A stretch of DNA of 64,000 nucleotides from Janthinobacterium sp. BJB426 (GTDB taxonomy: Bacteria > Pseudomonadota > Gammaproteobacteria > Burkholderiales > Burkholderiaceae_D), in the NCBI RefSeq assembly GCF_002735705.1, contig NZ_PDZL01000020.1, positions 1 through 64,000 of the forward strand, read 5' to 3'. Positions within the stretch are counted from its first letter, which is position 1. Every line of letters starts with the position of its first letter. Shown piece after piece: positions 50,458 to 61,100 of the stretch. A program made the position numbers and the translations under genes. The notes under the pieces were generated by a model that did no database searches, was not told the origin of the DNA, and was given only the letters and a program-made list of their open reading frames with translations.

Positions 50458-52383
50458 TTAAAACGTCTCCCACTCTTCGCTGCGCTCCGGCCTGGCGACG
50501 GGCACCGTTGCGGGACGGCTGGCGATGCGCGGCGCAATCGATGCGCGCGCCGCGGGCCTTGCCGGCGGTTGCTGCGGCGCCTGCCCGTCATCGAGCTTGA
50601 ACACGCCCACCACCTGCGCCAGGGTGCTGGCCTGGTCTTGCAGGCTTTCCGCCGCGGCGGCCGCCTCTTCCACCAGGGCCGCGTTCTGCTGCGTCACCTG
50701 GTCCATCTGCGCAATCGCCTGGTTCACCTGCTCGATGCCCGAGCTTTGCTCTGCGCTGGCCGCCGTGATCTCACCCATGATGTCCGTTACACGGCGCACG
50801 CTGTCGACGATTTCCTGCATCGTCGCGCCAGCCTCGTCGACCAGGCGCGCGCCCGAGTCCACCTTGCCCACCGAATCGTCGATCAGCAGCTTGATTTCCT
50901 TCGCTGCGCCAGCGGATCTTTGAGCCAGATTACGCACCTCCGTCGCCACCACGGCAAAGCCGCGTCCCTGCTCGCCCGCGCGTGCCGCTTCCACGGCCGC
51001 ATTCAAGGCCAGGATATTCGTCTGGAAGGCGATGCCGTCGATGACGCTGATGATGTCGACGATCTTCTTCGACGAGTCGTTGATCGAGGCCATGGTATCG
51101 ACCACCTGTGCCACCACTTGCCCGCCCTTGCTGGCCACGCCGGACGCCGATTGCGCCATCTGATTGGCCTGGCGCGCATTGTCGGCATTCTGTTTCACCG
51201 TGCTGGTCAGCTCTTCCATCGAGGCTGCCGTCTCTTCCAGCGAACTGGCTTGCTGTTCCGTGCGCGATGACAGGTCCTGGTTGCCGGCGGCGATTTCCGA
51301 TGACGAGACTTTCACCGATTCGCTGGCCGTGCGGATTTTTACGAGCACGGCGGCGATCTTGTCGATGAAGCGGTTGAAGGCGCCGGCGATCTGCGCCAGT
51401 TCATCCACGCCGGAAGCGTCGAGGCGGCGCGTCAGGTCGCCCTCGCCCGAGGCGATGTCGTCGAGCGCGTCGCGCACCAGTTCCAGGCGCTTGAGCATCC
51501 TGAACACCAGCAGCGACAGCAGCAGCGCCGCCAGCCCGGTCAGCAACGCGGCCGTGACGGTGGCCGTCGTCAGCATCGTCTGCAAGGCTTGCATGGCTTC
51601 CTGCTGGTCCAGCACCACGGCCAGCAGCCAGTCGGTGCCCGCCACGCGCGTGACATACAGCTTGCCGTCACGCTCATCGAGGCGCACGGCATCGCTCGTG
51701 CGCGTGCTTTCCAGGCGGTTGACCTGCGCGGCCGACAGCGACGCATCGAGTTTCGTCACCGGCTGCAGGCTCAGGTCCTTGTTCGCGTGGGCGATGATGG
51801 TGCCGCTCTGGTCGACGAGGAAGGCAAAGCTGTGCGGCGTCGGCTTGATCGCCACCACGTTGGCGATCACCGTATCGAGCAGCACGTCCGCGCCCGCCAC
51901 GCCCAGCAGCGCCTCTTTCGGGCCGACGGGCGCCGTGAACGACACCACCAGCTTGTGGCTGGCCGCGTCCACGTACGGCGGCGTGAGCATCGGCACGCCC
52001 GCCTTGACGGTGTCCGTGTACCAGGCGCGCGCCGTGGGATCGAAATCGGCCGGACGGCCCGGATGGGTAAACACGGAGCGTTTGTCCGCGTAGCCGATGA
52101 ACACTTCCGCGAAATCGCCGGCCTTTTCCGCGATCTGGAAAGCGCGCAGCGGGTCCGGCGTCTCTGCCGACATGACGACGGACGCCATGACCTTTTTCTT
52201 GCCATCGACCCATTGCGCCAGCACGGCCGACTGGCTGTGCAACAACTGCTGCATCTGCTGGTCCGACGACGCCAGCATGCTGCTGCGCGTGGTGATGTAA
52301 TTGGCGACCGAGAGGGCCAGCATGGACAGCACGACGATGGCCACGCAAATGAGCACCAGCCGCGTGCGAAGGGAAGACAACAT
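50458..52383 (-). CDS. Methyl-accepting chemotaxis protein with dCACHE sensor
   Basis: Transmembrane chemoreceptor, 641 residues. TM1 at about 7-29, a periplasmic dCACHE_1 ligand domain (30-270; [40 protein letters not shown]), TM2 at about 275-297, HAMP, then a long signalling coiled coil whose tip is [20 protein letters not shown], then [17 protein letters not shown]. The tail ends in EWETF, close to the NWETF pentapeptide that tethers CheR methyltransferase. No che genes lie nearby. Confidence 0.94.
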   Translation of the reverse strand: MLSSLRTRLVLICVAIVVLSMLALSVANYITTRSSMLASSDQQMQQLLHSQSAVLAQWVDGKKKVMASVVMSAETPDPLRAFQIAEKAGDFAEVFIGYADKRSVFTHPGRPADFDPTARAWYTDTVKAGVPMLTPPYVDAASHKLVVSFTAPVGPKEALLGVAGADVLLDTVIANVVAIKPTPHSFAFLVDQSGTIIAHANKDLSLQPVTKLDASLSAAQVNRLESTRTSDAVRLDERDGKLYVTRVAGTDWLLAVVLDQQEAMQALQTMLTTATVTAALLTGLAALLLSLLVFRMLKRLELVRDALDDIASGEGDLTRRLDASGVDELAQIAGAFNRFIDKIAAVLVKIRTASESVKVSSSEIAAGNQDLSSRTEQQASSLEETAASMEELTSTVKQNADNARQANQMAQSASGVASKGGQVVAQVVDTMASINDSSKKIVDIISVIDGIAFQTNILALNAAVEAARAGEQGRGFAVVATEVRNLAQRSAGAAKEIKLLIDDSVGKVDSGARLVDEAGATMQEIVDSVRRVTDIMGEITAASAEQSSGIEQVNQAIAQMDQVTQQNAALVEEAAAAAESLQDQASTLAQVVGVFKLDDGQAPQQPPARPAARASIAPRIASRPATVPVARPERSEEWETF

Positions 52384-52506
52384 GATGGACTCCTCGTTTC
52401 AATTTTAATGGCGTGAAACAGTGCTTTTGCACTACTTTCTCTACGAAAGCATTTTCACACAAAAATCGGAACAATTTCCATCAATATTCGGAATACAACA
52501 CATATA

Positions 52507-52520
52507 TTTCCATATGGAAA
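52507..52520. promoter_or_regulatory. 14-base perfect palindrome between recD and the chemoreceptor gene
   Basis: TTTCCATATGGAAA lies in the 159-base AT-rich gap after recD and about 125 bases before the chemoreceptor start. It could be an operator; no regulator is known. Confidence 0.3.
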
Positions 52521-52542
52521 CTCATCAAACCCAGTCCAGCCA

Positions 52543-54501
52543 TCAGCCGATCAGCCCCCTCAAGCCGCTGGCCCGCTGCGTACGGCGCAGAATCGCATCG
52601 AACAGCACGGCCTGCGTAGGCGAGACGAGGGTAAAGAAGTCGCGCGCACGCGTGATGCCTGTATAGACCAGTTCGCGCGCCAGCATGGCGCCGCCTTCCT
52701 GCGGCAGCACCAGCACCGTATGGCGAAATTCCGAGCCCTGCGATTTGTGCACCGTCATGGCGAACGCCGTTTCCACATGGCGCAAACGCGTGGCCAGCAC
52801 GCTGCGCACGTTCTCGCCTTCCAAAAAGTACACGCGCAGGGAGCCGGGCCGCGCAGGGTCGCGCAGGGTCAGGCCGATGTCGCCATTGAACACGCCAGTG
52901 CCGTAGTCGTTGCGCGTGACCATCACGGGACGACCCACATACCACTCGCTGCGGCGTATCAAGCCTTCCTTTTCCAGCCGCAGTTCGATGGCCGTGTTCA
53001 AGCCGGCCACGCCCCACTCGCCTTCGCGCACGGCGCACAAAATGCGGAACGATTCAAAACTGTGCAGCACGGCGCGCACCCAGTCGTCATGCTGCGCGTA
53101 CGCATCGCCGCCCGCATTGACCAGTTCCAGGTAGGGCTGGTAGCCGCCCGGCGCGTCAAACCGCCCGCGCAAGGCCAGGCGCAGCACCTCGTCCGGCTGC
53201 GCGGTCACGCTCCACGCCAACTGGCCGCCGCTGTCGCCGGCGAAGCAAGCCTTGGCCAGTTCGGGCCTGCCGCCGTTCACGGCCAGCGCCAGCTCGCCGA
53301 TCGGACCGCTGAAACGGTGGCTGTGACGCAGCATCACGGTCTGCTGCGCCAGCGCACCCGCCGCACCGGCAAAGGCGGCGGGAATAGCCACGCCGCTGGC
53401 CGCCTGCGCATACGCGATGGTGGCGTCCGTATAGCCGCCCGCTTGCGCGTCGTGGCACAAGTCACCCAGCACGGCGCCCGCTTCCACGGACGCCAGTTGG
53501 TCCTTGTCGCCGAGCAGGATCAGGATCGCCGTGGGCGGCAAGGCGTCGAGCACGGAGGCCATCATCTCCAGGTGCACCATCGACGCCTCATCGACGATCA
53601 GCACGTCGACGTCGAGCGGATTGCCCGCGTGGTGGGCAAAGGCGCGCGTATCGGGCCGCGCACCCAGCAAGCTATGCAGGGTACGGGCCGCGCCCATGCG
53701 CCGCGCCAGTTCCAGCAGGGGCAAGGCTTCCCCGACCTTTTCCGCCAGGCCGCTCAAGGCCTTGTCGATCGACTGCTTCAGGCGCGCGGCCGCCTTGCCC
53801 GTGGGCGCGGCCAGCGCGATGCGCAGCTGCTCCGGCTGCGGCGAGACGGCAAACAGCAAGGTCAGCAAACTGGCCACCGTGTACGTCTTGCCCGTCCCCG
53901 GCCCGCCCGTGATGATGGCCACCTTGCCGCGCAAGGCGATGGCGCACGCCACCTTTTGCCAGTCCGGGCCACCATCCTGCGTGGGCTGGTCGAACAGGGT
54001 GTCGAGCCATTGCCGCACCTGCGCCAGCGGCGGATTGGTCAAATCCTGCGCGCGCAGCGCGATTTTCTCGCCCACCAGGGTCTCGTCGCGCCAGTAGCGG
54101 CGCAGGTACAGGCGGTCGCCGTCGAGCACCAGCGGCTGGCGCATGTCGTGGGCATCCACCTGCCACACCTGCGGCGCGCCAGCCAACAGCGCGCGCCAGC
54201 CATCGACGCTGTCCGGCAGCGGGCCGGAAACGGCCAGCACGCCATGCCACAGCTCCTCGCTCCAGCCCAGCAACTGCGACGGTTCGCCGGCCAGCTCGGC
54301 CAGCATCAAACAACTGTGGCCCCGCCCTTCCAGCTCGGACAGCACCACGCACGCCACGGCCACGGCGGGCGCATTTGGCGCCTGCTCGTCCAGGCTGGCG
54401 ATGAAGCGGGCAAAGGCGGCGCTCAGGCGGCGCAGATGGCCATCCCCGGCGACGCCGTCGACATGGGCAAACAGGGCGTCCAGAGCCACGTCATGGTTCA
54501 T
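52543..54501 (-). CDS. recD: Exodeoxyribonuclease V subunit RecD
   Basis: 5'-3' helicase subunit of RecBCD. The 652-residue product has Walker A GGPGTGKT (199-206), Walker B VLIVDEASMV, helicase segments TAILILLGDKDQLASVEAGA and, at the C-terminus, FAMTVHKSQGSEFRHTVLVL. It overlaps recB by 4 bases; transcription runs recC-recB-recD. Confidence 0.96.
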   Translation of the reverse strand: MNHDVALDALFAHVDGVAGDGHLRRLSAAFARFIASLDEQAPNAPAVAVACVVLSELEGRGHSCLMLAELAGEPSQLLGWSEELWHGVLAVSGPLPDSVDGWRALLAGAPQVWQVDAHDMRQPLVLDGDRLYLRRYWRDETLVGEKIALRAQDLTNPPLAQVRQWLDTLFDQPTQDGGPDWQKVACAIALRGKVAIITGGPGTGKTYTVASLLTLLFAVSPQPEQLRIALAAPTGKAAARLKQSIDKALSGLAEKVGEALPLLELARRMGAARTLHSLLGARPDTRAFAHHAGNPLDVDVLIVDEASMVHLEMMASVLDALPPTAILILLGDKDQLASVEAGAVLGDLCHDAQAGGYTDATIAYAQAASGVAIPAAFAGAAGALAQQTVMLRHSHRFSGPIGELALAVNGGRPELAKACFAGDSGGQLAWSVTAQPDEVLRLALRGRFDAPGGYQPYLELVNAGGDAYAQHDDWVRAVLHSFESFRILCAVREGEWGVAGLNTAIELRLEKEGLIRRSEWYVGRPVMVTRNDYGTGVFNGDIGLTLRDPARPGSLRVYFLEGENVRSVLATRLRHVETAFAMTVHKSQGSEFRHTVLVLPQEGGAMLARELVYTGITRARDFFTLVSPTQAVLFDAILRRTQRASGLRGLIG

Positions 54502-57500
54502 GCTATTTCCACTTCTTCTGACAATAATTGATCGAGGCCGTCCAGCAGTTCCAGCTGCGGCGCCAGCCAGTAGCAGCCATGCGTATCCGCATTCGCGATA
54601 CCGCGCAGGAACAGGAAGATGGCGCCGCCCAGGTGCTCGGCCGGGTCATACGCGTCACCAAGGCGGCTTTTCAGCAGCCGGTGCAGGGCCAGCATGTAGA
54701 TGGCGCCCTGGATATCGTAGCGGTGCTGCGCCATGCCAGCCGCCAGCGCGGCCGTGTGATAGGCCGCGTCGTTGGCGCCCAGTGCATTCGACTTGTAGTC
54801 GAGCACCCAGTAGCGGCCATCCTGTTCGATGACCAGGTCGGCAAAGCCTTTCAGCATGCCGTGCAGCTGGCGCCGCGGCAGCACGGGACGCGGCGCGCCG
54901 TCGAGCAGCAAACGCGTGCACAGCTGATCGAGCGCCCCGGTGGACAAATGCTCGCTGGGGAACCAGAACTCCATCTCGGACAGGGTGCTATTAAGCTGCG
55001 ACAGCGACGCATCGAGCAGCGGCAGCGGCGTGACGGCGACTTCCCTGAGCCAGGCGATGGCGTCTTCCTGGCGATGGGCCCAGCCAGCCCGCTCGCAGCG
55101 CGCGGCCAGGCGCGTGTCGAAGTGCGCCTCGTGGACGCTGTCAAAACCTTCGCCGCCCATCCACTCGAGCTGCTCGTGCAGGAAGTTGCCGGGCACGGAG
55201 CCGCGCGGGAAGCGGTGCCACGGGGCGTCGCCCGTCTGCAGCGGCGAGGCGGCTGGCACGCCAGTGCCATCTTCCAGCAGGGTTTCTTCCAGCGCCCGCT
55301 GCGGTACGTGCGCGGCCGCCACGGCGCCGATCTGGCGCGTCAGCGAGGTAAAGCTGCCCACCGACCAGTCGCGTTCGAATTCGCCCGCGAACACGGGGGC
55401 GGGACGCAGCTCGGGGCGCCGCTCGACCCGGTCCAGCACCGTGCAGGCGTCGGGCTGCGCCAGCGCGCTGACATAGATGGCGTCGCAGCTGCCCGCCACC
55501 TGCTGCCAGCGCAGCAGCAGTTGCTCCGCCGGCAGCTTGTCGCCGCCCGTCAGCAGGTAGCCGAGCGCCGATTCGTGCAAGGTGTTCTCGCCCGCCTTGC
55601 GCGCCGCCTGGGCGGCCACGCCCAGCCACAGGAAGTGGCGCGCGCGCGTCAGGGCCACATACAGCAAGCGCAAGTCTTCCTCGATGCGCGCCTCTTCGAC
55701 CGCCGCCATGGCCTCGTCGGACAGGGACAGGTCGAGGCGGCGTTCGCCATCCTCGCCCGCATACTCGAAGAAGCTGCGGTTGCGTTTGTCCACCTTGCGC
55801 GCCGTGACGGCAAACGGCAGGTACACGAGCGGGTATTCGAGCCCCTTCGACTTGTGCACGGTGATGACTTTCACCAGCTCCGCATCGCTTTCCAGGCGCA
55901 GCACGCGCTCGTCACCGCCCTCGCCTTCGCCGGCGATCTGCTCGGCCAGCCAGCGTATCAGCGCCTGCTCGCCATCGAGCTGGCGGCTGGCCGATTGCAG
56001 CAATTCGGCCAGGTGCAGCAGATTCGTCAGACGCCGCTCGCCGCCCGTCTGCTGCAGCAGCATGGCCGGCAGCTGCAATTCGTGGATGAAGCGGCGCAGC
56101 ATGGCCAGCACGCCCTGGCGCTGCCAGATCAGGTGCAGGGCCTTCAGTTGCTCGACCCGGCGTTCCCATTCCAGTTCATCGCTCGACAGCCGCGCCAGTT
56201 CGCCTAGCGACAGGCCGATGGTGCGCGTGGCAAACGCGGCGCGCGCCAGCCCCCCGTCGAGCGGGTTGGCCAGCGCTGCCAGCCAGCGCAGCACGTCTTG
56301 CGCTTCCTCGCTGTCGACGACGGAATCCTTGTCGGACAGGTAGACGCTGGCAACCCTGCGGCGCGCCAGCGCGCGGCGGATGGCCGCCGCCTCCTTGCGG
56401 TCGCGCACGAGGATGGCCACATCGGCCGGCTGCAGGCGCGTGAAACCGTCCGGGCCATCGAAACCTGCTTGCGCATCGCCCAGCATGGCGACGATGTGCT
56501 CGGCGCAGTGCTGCGCGAAATACTCGCGGTAGCTGTCGCCGCGCAGCCCTTCATCGCTGGCGCAGGCGGCCATCAGCGCCGGCATGGCGCCATCCTTTGT
56601 TACCAAAAATTCGGCGCGGCCCTTGGCATCGACGGCTTCGAACGGCAGCGGGTTCTCGCCGTTTTTCCGGTAGCGGAAGGCGCCGGCCGGCACCTCGTCG
56701 CGCTCGGCATGCAGGAACAGCTGGTTGACGGCCGCCACCAGCGGCGCCGTCGAACGGTAGTTGGTGCCCAGCTGGTAATGGCGCCCGTTTGTTGCGCGCC
56801 GCGCCGCCAGGTAGCTCTGGATGTCGGCGCCGCGAAAGCCGTAGATCGACTGTTTCGGGTCGCCGATCAAAAACAGGCCCAGGGCCGGGTCGTTGTCGGC
56901 GATGCGGTACAGCAGATTGAAAATCTGGTACTGGGCGGGCGCCGTATCCTGGAATTCATCGACCATCGCCAGCGGATACTGGTCGACGATGCGCTGGCGC
57001 AGGGCCGCGCCGTTTTCGCCAGCCAGCGCGTCGTGCAGGCGCTGCAGCATGTCGGCAAAGCCGAACTGGCGCGACTGGCGTTTCAATTGATCCATGCGCC
57101 GCGCGATGGCCGCCGCCGCATGCAGGTGCAGCTTGTGCGCCAGCGGCGTGAGGGCCGCCAGGGCGATCCCCAGCGCCTCGGTATGGTCGAAGCACTCGGG
57201 TACCTGCGCCGTGAAACTCTTGGCAAACGCATCCTCGATGCCGAACGGCGTCAAGCGCTCCCACGCCTTGGCCGTGATGGCCGGCTGCAGCAAGAGCGGA
57301 TCCTGCGCCCAGCGGCGCAAGCCGTCGAACCACTTCGCCAGGTTTTCCGGCTTCATCTTGACGCCATTAAAACACTTGGGATTGGCGGCGCGGTGGTCAT
57401 TGATCCAGGCGGCCATCCGGTCCACGCGCTCGACCCAGCCCGCCTTCAGGGTGGCCAGCTGCGCGGCCAGCGCCCGCTGTTCGCGCGCGATCAGCACGGA

Positions 57501-58154
57501 CAACGGTTCCTCGTCCGCCATGCGCATGATGTCCGCGCGGCGCGCCAGCTCGCGCGCGCCCTTCTTCAGCGCCCCCACGTCGGGCCAGCAGGCCAGCAGC
57601 ACGTCGAGCGCCTGCGGCGGCAAGGGATAGACTTGCTGGCGCCAGTAATCGTGGGCCGCATCCTCGAACAGGGCTTGCTCGTCGCTGACCAGTTCTTCGT
57701 CGAACAGGCTGCCACTGTCGAACGCGTGCTCGCGCAACATGCGCTGGCACCAGGCGTCGATGGTGAAAATGGCCGCTTCATCCATCGTCTCGGCGGCCAG
57801 CATCAGCCGGTGCGCGGCCTTTTGCCGTTCGCTCTCGTCCGGATAGGATTCGAGCAAGGCATCGAGAAACGGATCGCTGCCGCCAGACTCGTGGCGGAAA
57901 TATGCGGCCGCCTCGATCAGGCGCTCGCGCACGCGGTTCGACAATTCGCGCGTGGCGGCGCGGGTAAACGTCATCACCAAAATGTCGGCCGGCAGCAGCG
58001 GACGCGTAAAACGGCTGTCGTCGTCGCCATGCCCCAGCACGAGCCGCACGTACAGCGCGGCGATGGTCCAGGTTTTACCGGTGCCGGCCGAGGCTTCGAT
58101 CAGGCGCGAGCCATGCAGCGGGAACGCCAGGGGGTTGAGCAAATGGCTCGTCAT
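54498..58154 (-). CDS. recB: Exodeoxyribonuclease V subunit RecB
   Basis: 3'-5' helicase and nuclease subunit of RecBCD, 1218 residues. N-terminal UvrD-type helicase with Walker A ASAGTGKT (21-28), QYPLAMVDEFQDTAPAQYQI and IGDPKQSIYGFRGADIQSYL, and LKVITVHKSKGLEYPLVYLP-like motif (as VITVHKSKGLEYPLVYLPFA). The C-terminal nuclease domain has the metal-binding motif VLDYKSN (D1119). The start overlaps recC by 4 bases. Complete. Confidence 0.97.
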   Translation of the reverse strand: MTSHLLNPLAFPLHGSRLIEASAGTGKTWTIAALYVRLVLGHGDDDSRFTRPLLPADILVMTFTRAATRELSNRVRERLIEAAAYFRHESGGSDPFLDALLESYPDESERQKAAHRLMLAAETMDEAAIFTIDAWCQRMLREHAFDSGSLFDEELVSDEQALFEDAAHDYWRQQVYPLPPQALDVLLACWPDVGALKKGARELARRADIMRMADEEPLSVLIAREQRALAAQLATLKAGWVERVDRMAAWINDHRAANPKCFNGVKMKPENLAKWFDGLRRWAQDPLLLQPAITAKAWERLTPFGIEDAFAKSFTAQVPECFDHTEALGIALAALTPLAHKLHLHAAAAIARRMDQLKRQSRQFGFADMLQRLHDALAGENGAALRQRIVDQYPLAMVDEFQDTAPAQYQIFNLLYRIADNDPALGLFLIGDPKQSIYGFRGADIQSYLAARRATNGRHYQLGTNYRSTAPLVAAVNQLFLHAERDEVPAGAFRYRKNGENPLPFEAVDAKGRAEFLVTKDGAMPALMAACASDEGLRGDSYREYFAQHCAEHIVAMLGDAQAGFDGPDGFTRLQPADVAILVRDRKEAAAIRRALARRRVASVYLSDKDSVVDSEEAQDVLRWLAALANPLDGGLARAAFATRTIGLSLGELARLSSDELEWERRVEQLKALHLIWQRQGVLAMLRRFIHELQLPAMLLQQTGGERRLTNLLHLAELLQSASRQLDGEQALIRWLAEQIAGEGEGGDERVLRLESDAELVKVITVHKSKGLEYPLVYLPFAVTARKVDKRNRSFFEYAGEDGERRLDLSLSDEAMAAVEEARIEEDLRLLYVALTRARHFLWLGVAAQAARKAGENTLHESALGYLLTGGDKLPAEQLLLRWQQVAGSCDAIYVSALAQPDACTVLDRVERRPELRPAPVFAGEFERDWSVGSFTSLTRQIGAVAAAHVPQRALEETLLEDGTGVPAASPLQTGDAPWHRFPRGSVPGNFLHEQLEWMGGEGFDSVHEAHFDTRLAARCERAGWAHRQEDAIAWLREVAVTPLPLLDASLSQLNSTLSEMEFWFPSEHLSTGALDQLCTRLLLDGAPRPVLPRRQLHGMLKGFADLVIEQDGRYWVLDYKSNALGANDAAYHTAALAAGMAQHRYDIQGAIYMLALHRLLKSRLGDAYDPAEHLGGAIFLFLRGIANADTHGCYWLAPQLELLDGLDQLLSEEVEIA

Positions 58155-61100
58155 TGTTCTTCTCCCGCACCGTCTGCGGGCGCGCTGATCGGGTCTATCG
58201 TAATGTGCTGCTGCAGCCAGTCGGCCAGCGGGCCATACAGCTCACGCGTGCAGTCTTCCCAGGCTTCTTCCGCGGCCAGCGCGGAAAACTCGGGCCACAG
58301 GCGCGCCAGGCACAGTTCGTCGCGCTCGCCAGACAGTTCAAAGCCGCCATCGTAGACGGCGCGCGGGTCACCCTGCTGCACCAGCGCCAGGCCCGTCTTG
58401 CAGGCCGTCGGCAGCGGATGGTTCATGCCTTCGCGCCACAGCGCCAGCAAGGTGGCCAGCGCGTCGCGCGAGCTGGCCGGATCGAGCGGCGCCATGCTGA
58501 CGATGGCGTCGCGCGCCACCAGGTAGCCGGTGACGGGGAAACCGAGGGCGGCGGCGGCCAGCTGGCGCAGCCACATCAGCATCAGCTTGTCGCCGCGCGC
58601 CAGGCCGCCCTTGTCCGTCACTTTCGAGGATATCTGCATCAGCCAGGCCGTCTCCTGCCCGTTGCTGCACAATTTGTCGAGCCAGTCGTCGATCTGTAGC
58701 TCGCCAAACGGCAAGTTGATGGCGCGCTTGTCGGCCGCGTACGGGAACGAGGCGCGCAAGGACAGCCACGCGCTGCGCACGGGCACCAGCGCCTCGACCA
58801 ATTGCGCCTGCACTTGCCGGCCAATCAGGCCGATGGGCAGCACGCCTTCGCGCGCCAGCTTCGCTGCGCGCGCTTCCAGGCTGGCGCGCACGTCATCAAG
58901 CGCTTCGACGGCGCCGCCGTCGTCCAGCATGGTGTCTTCCAGCAGATAGCGCTCGAGCGCATTCAGGCCGAACGGCTCTTCATCCTCGCCCAGCATGGCC
59001 GCATCGGCGAAATATACGCTCAAGCGGCGGCGGAAAAAGTATTTGACGGGCTGGCGCAAAAAGCTGGCAAGCTCGCCCAGTTTCAAACGCGTGCCGGGAT
59101 CGAGCTCGTAAAGGCCCAGCGGCAGCACGGCGGCCTGCGCATCGGCATCGGCATGCGCGACGCGCCATTCGCGCGCGTAGGTCAGCAAGCCATCGGCCTC
59201 GAAATAGCGGCGGCTGAACGGCTGCAGCGCGTGCTCGGTCGTCAGGCTTGCCAAATACCGGTCCAGCGACCAGCCGGCGGCCAGGTAATCGCGCAACTGC
59301 GACACGAGGACGGACGGCGGCTGCTCGGAATTGTCGCGCACATTGCGCCCCACCCAGCTCACGTACAGTTTGTCGCGCGCGGCCAGCAAGGCTTCGAGCA
59401 TCAGGTAGCGGTCATCGTCGCGGCGCGAGCGGTCGCCCGGGCGCGCCATGCCGGGCAGCGCCAGCAAGTCGAAATCGGCCTTCGGCGCGCGGCGCGGGAA
59501 GTCGCCATCGTTCATGCCCAGCAGGCATACGACACGGAATGGCACGGCGCGCATCGGCATCAGGGTGCAGAAGGTCACGCCGCCGGAGACGAATTGATGG
59601 TTCAGGGTCGGCTCGTCCAGCGCGCCCAGCCACGCCACGCGCAGCACGGACAGCGGCACCTGCTCGACAAAGCCCGCGTGTTCGCAGGTTTCCAGCCAAC
59701 CCTGCAAGGCGCCTTCCAGCTGCGCCAGGGTCAAACGGTCGCCTTCGTCGTCGGCGTCAAAGAAGGCGGCCAGCAGCGCGCGCGCCTGCACGCCCCATTC
59801 GGCCGGCGTGCAGGCGCCGGCCAGCACGCTGCGCCAGTGCAGCAGCGCCTCGACCAGCTGCGCCAGCGAGCCCGCCAGCGCCGCATCGAGGCCGCCCACT
59901 TCCGCATACGGCTCGATGCCGCCAAAACTGGCACCACTGCCGCTGGCATAGCCGAGCAACATGCGCCGCACGCCGAAGATCCACGCATTCTGTTCGCCGG
60001 CCGCACCGAGCCCCAGGCCGGCACGGTGTGCCTGGTCCAGGCCCCAGCGCACGCCCGCCCCTTCGATCCAGGCGCCCAGAGTGGCCAGGTCGTCCGGCTG
60101 CAGACCAAAGCGGGCCGCCAGCGCCGGTACGTCGAGCAGGTCGCGCACTTCGCTCTGGCGGCAGCGCTGTTGCGGCAACTGCAGCAGCCATTCGAGCGCA
60201 ACGAGCAGCGGGTTGACGCTGCGGTCCTTCACGTCGCCGATCTCGAACGGAATGAAACGCTCGTCATTGCGCCGGTACTGGCCGAAGACGGCGTGGATGG
60301 CGGCCGTGAACGTGTCGATGTCGGGCACCATCACCACCACGTCGCGCGGGCGCAAGCCCGTCTCGGCGCTGTGCGCGAACATGGCCAGCAGCTGGTCGTG
60401 CAGCACTTCCACTTCGCGCTGCACGCTGTGCGCCACATGAAATTCGATCGAGCGGTCGCCTGCCTCGGGCGGTGTCTGCTCGTGTTCGGCCAGCGGGCGC
60501 AGTTCGCGGATGGCCACCTGCACCTGCTGCAGCAGGGTCTCGCCCGTTTCCTCGCCAAACAGGTCGATGCGCAGGCTGTCGTCGCGCCCTTCGGCTTGCG
60601 CGTGTTCGTCGAATTCGTCGAGCATGCGGATGAAGTCGCGCCCTTGCCTGCCCCAGCTGGCCAGCAGCGGGTGGCTGTGCGCATGCAGTTCTTCGAGCGG
60701 AATTTGCGCCAGGTCGGTGCCGTTGCGCTGCCGCTGGCGTTTGTTTTGCGCGCGCAGCAAGTCGCGCCCGTCGATGATGTCGCCCCAGTAAAACTGGCAT
60801 GGATTCGGCACGGCCAGCACCACCTGCGTGTGGCGCGCCAGCGCGGCCAGCGCCTGCAAGGTCTGGTACGGCAAGGCAGACACGCCAAACAGCACCACCC
60901 TGCGCGGCAGCTTGCCGGCAGGCGCATCGCCGGCGGCGATCGCCGCCAGGAAGGCGTCATGGATGTCGGCGCGGCCCGTGTCGCGCTCGAAAGCCTCGAC
61001 GTCGGCCGCCACGGCGCGCCACAACTGCGCCTGCCAGCGCTGGTCCGCCTTCAATGGGATAGCTTCGCCGCGCGCCGTGCGCAACTGGTCACGCCCTGCG

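Noticed and set aside
56298..58355. 685-codon open frame opposite recB
   Set aside because: Antisense shadow of recB. No ribosome site or family resemblance.
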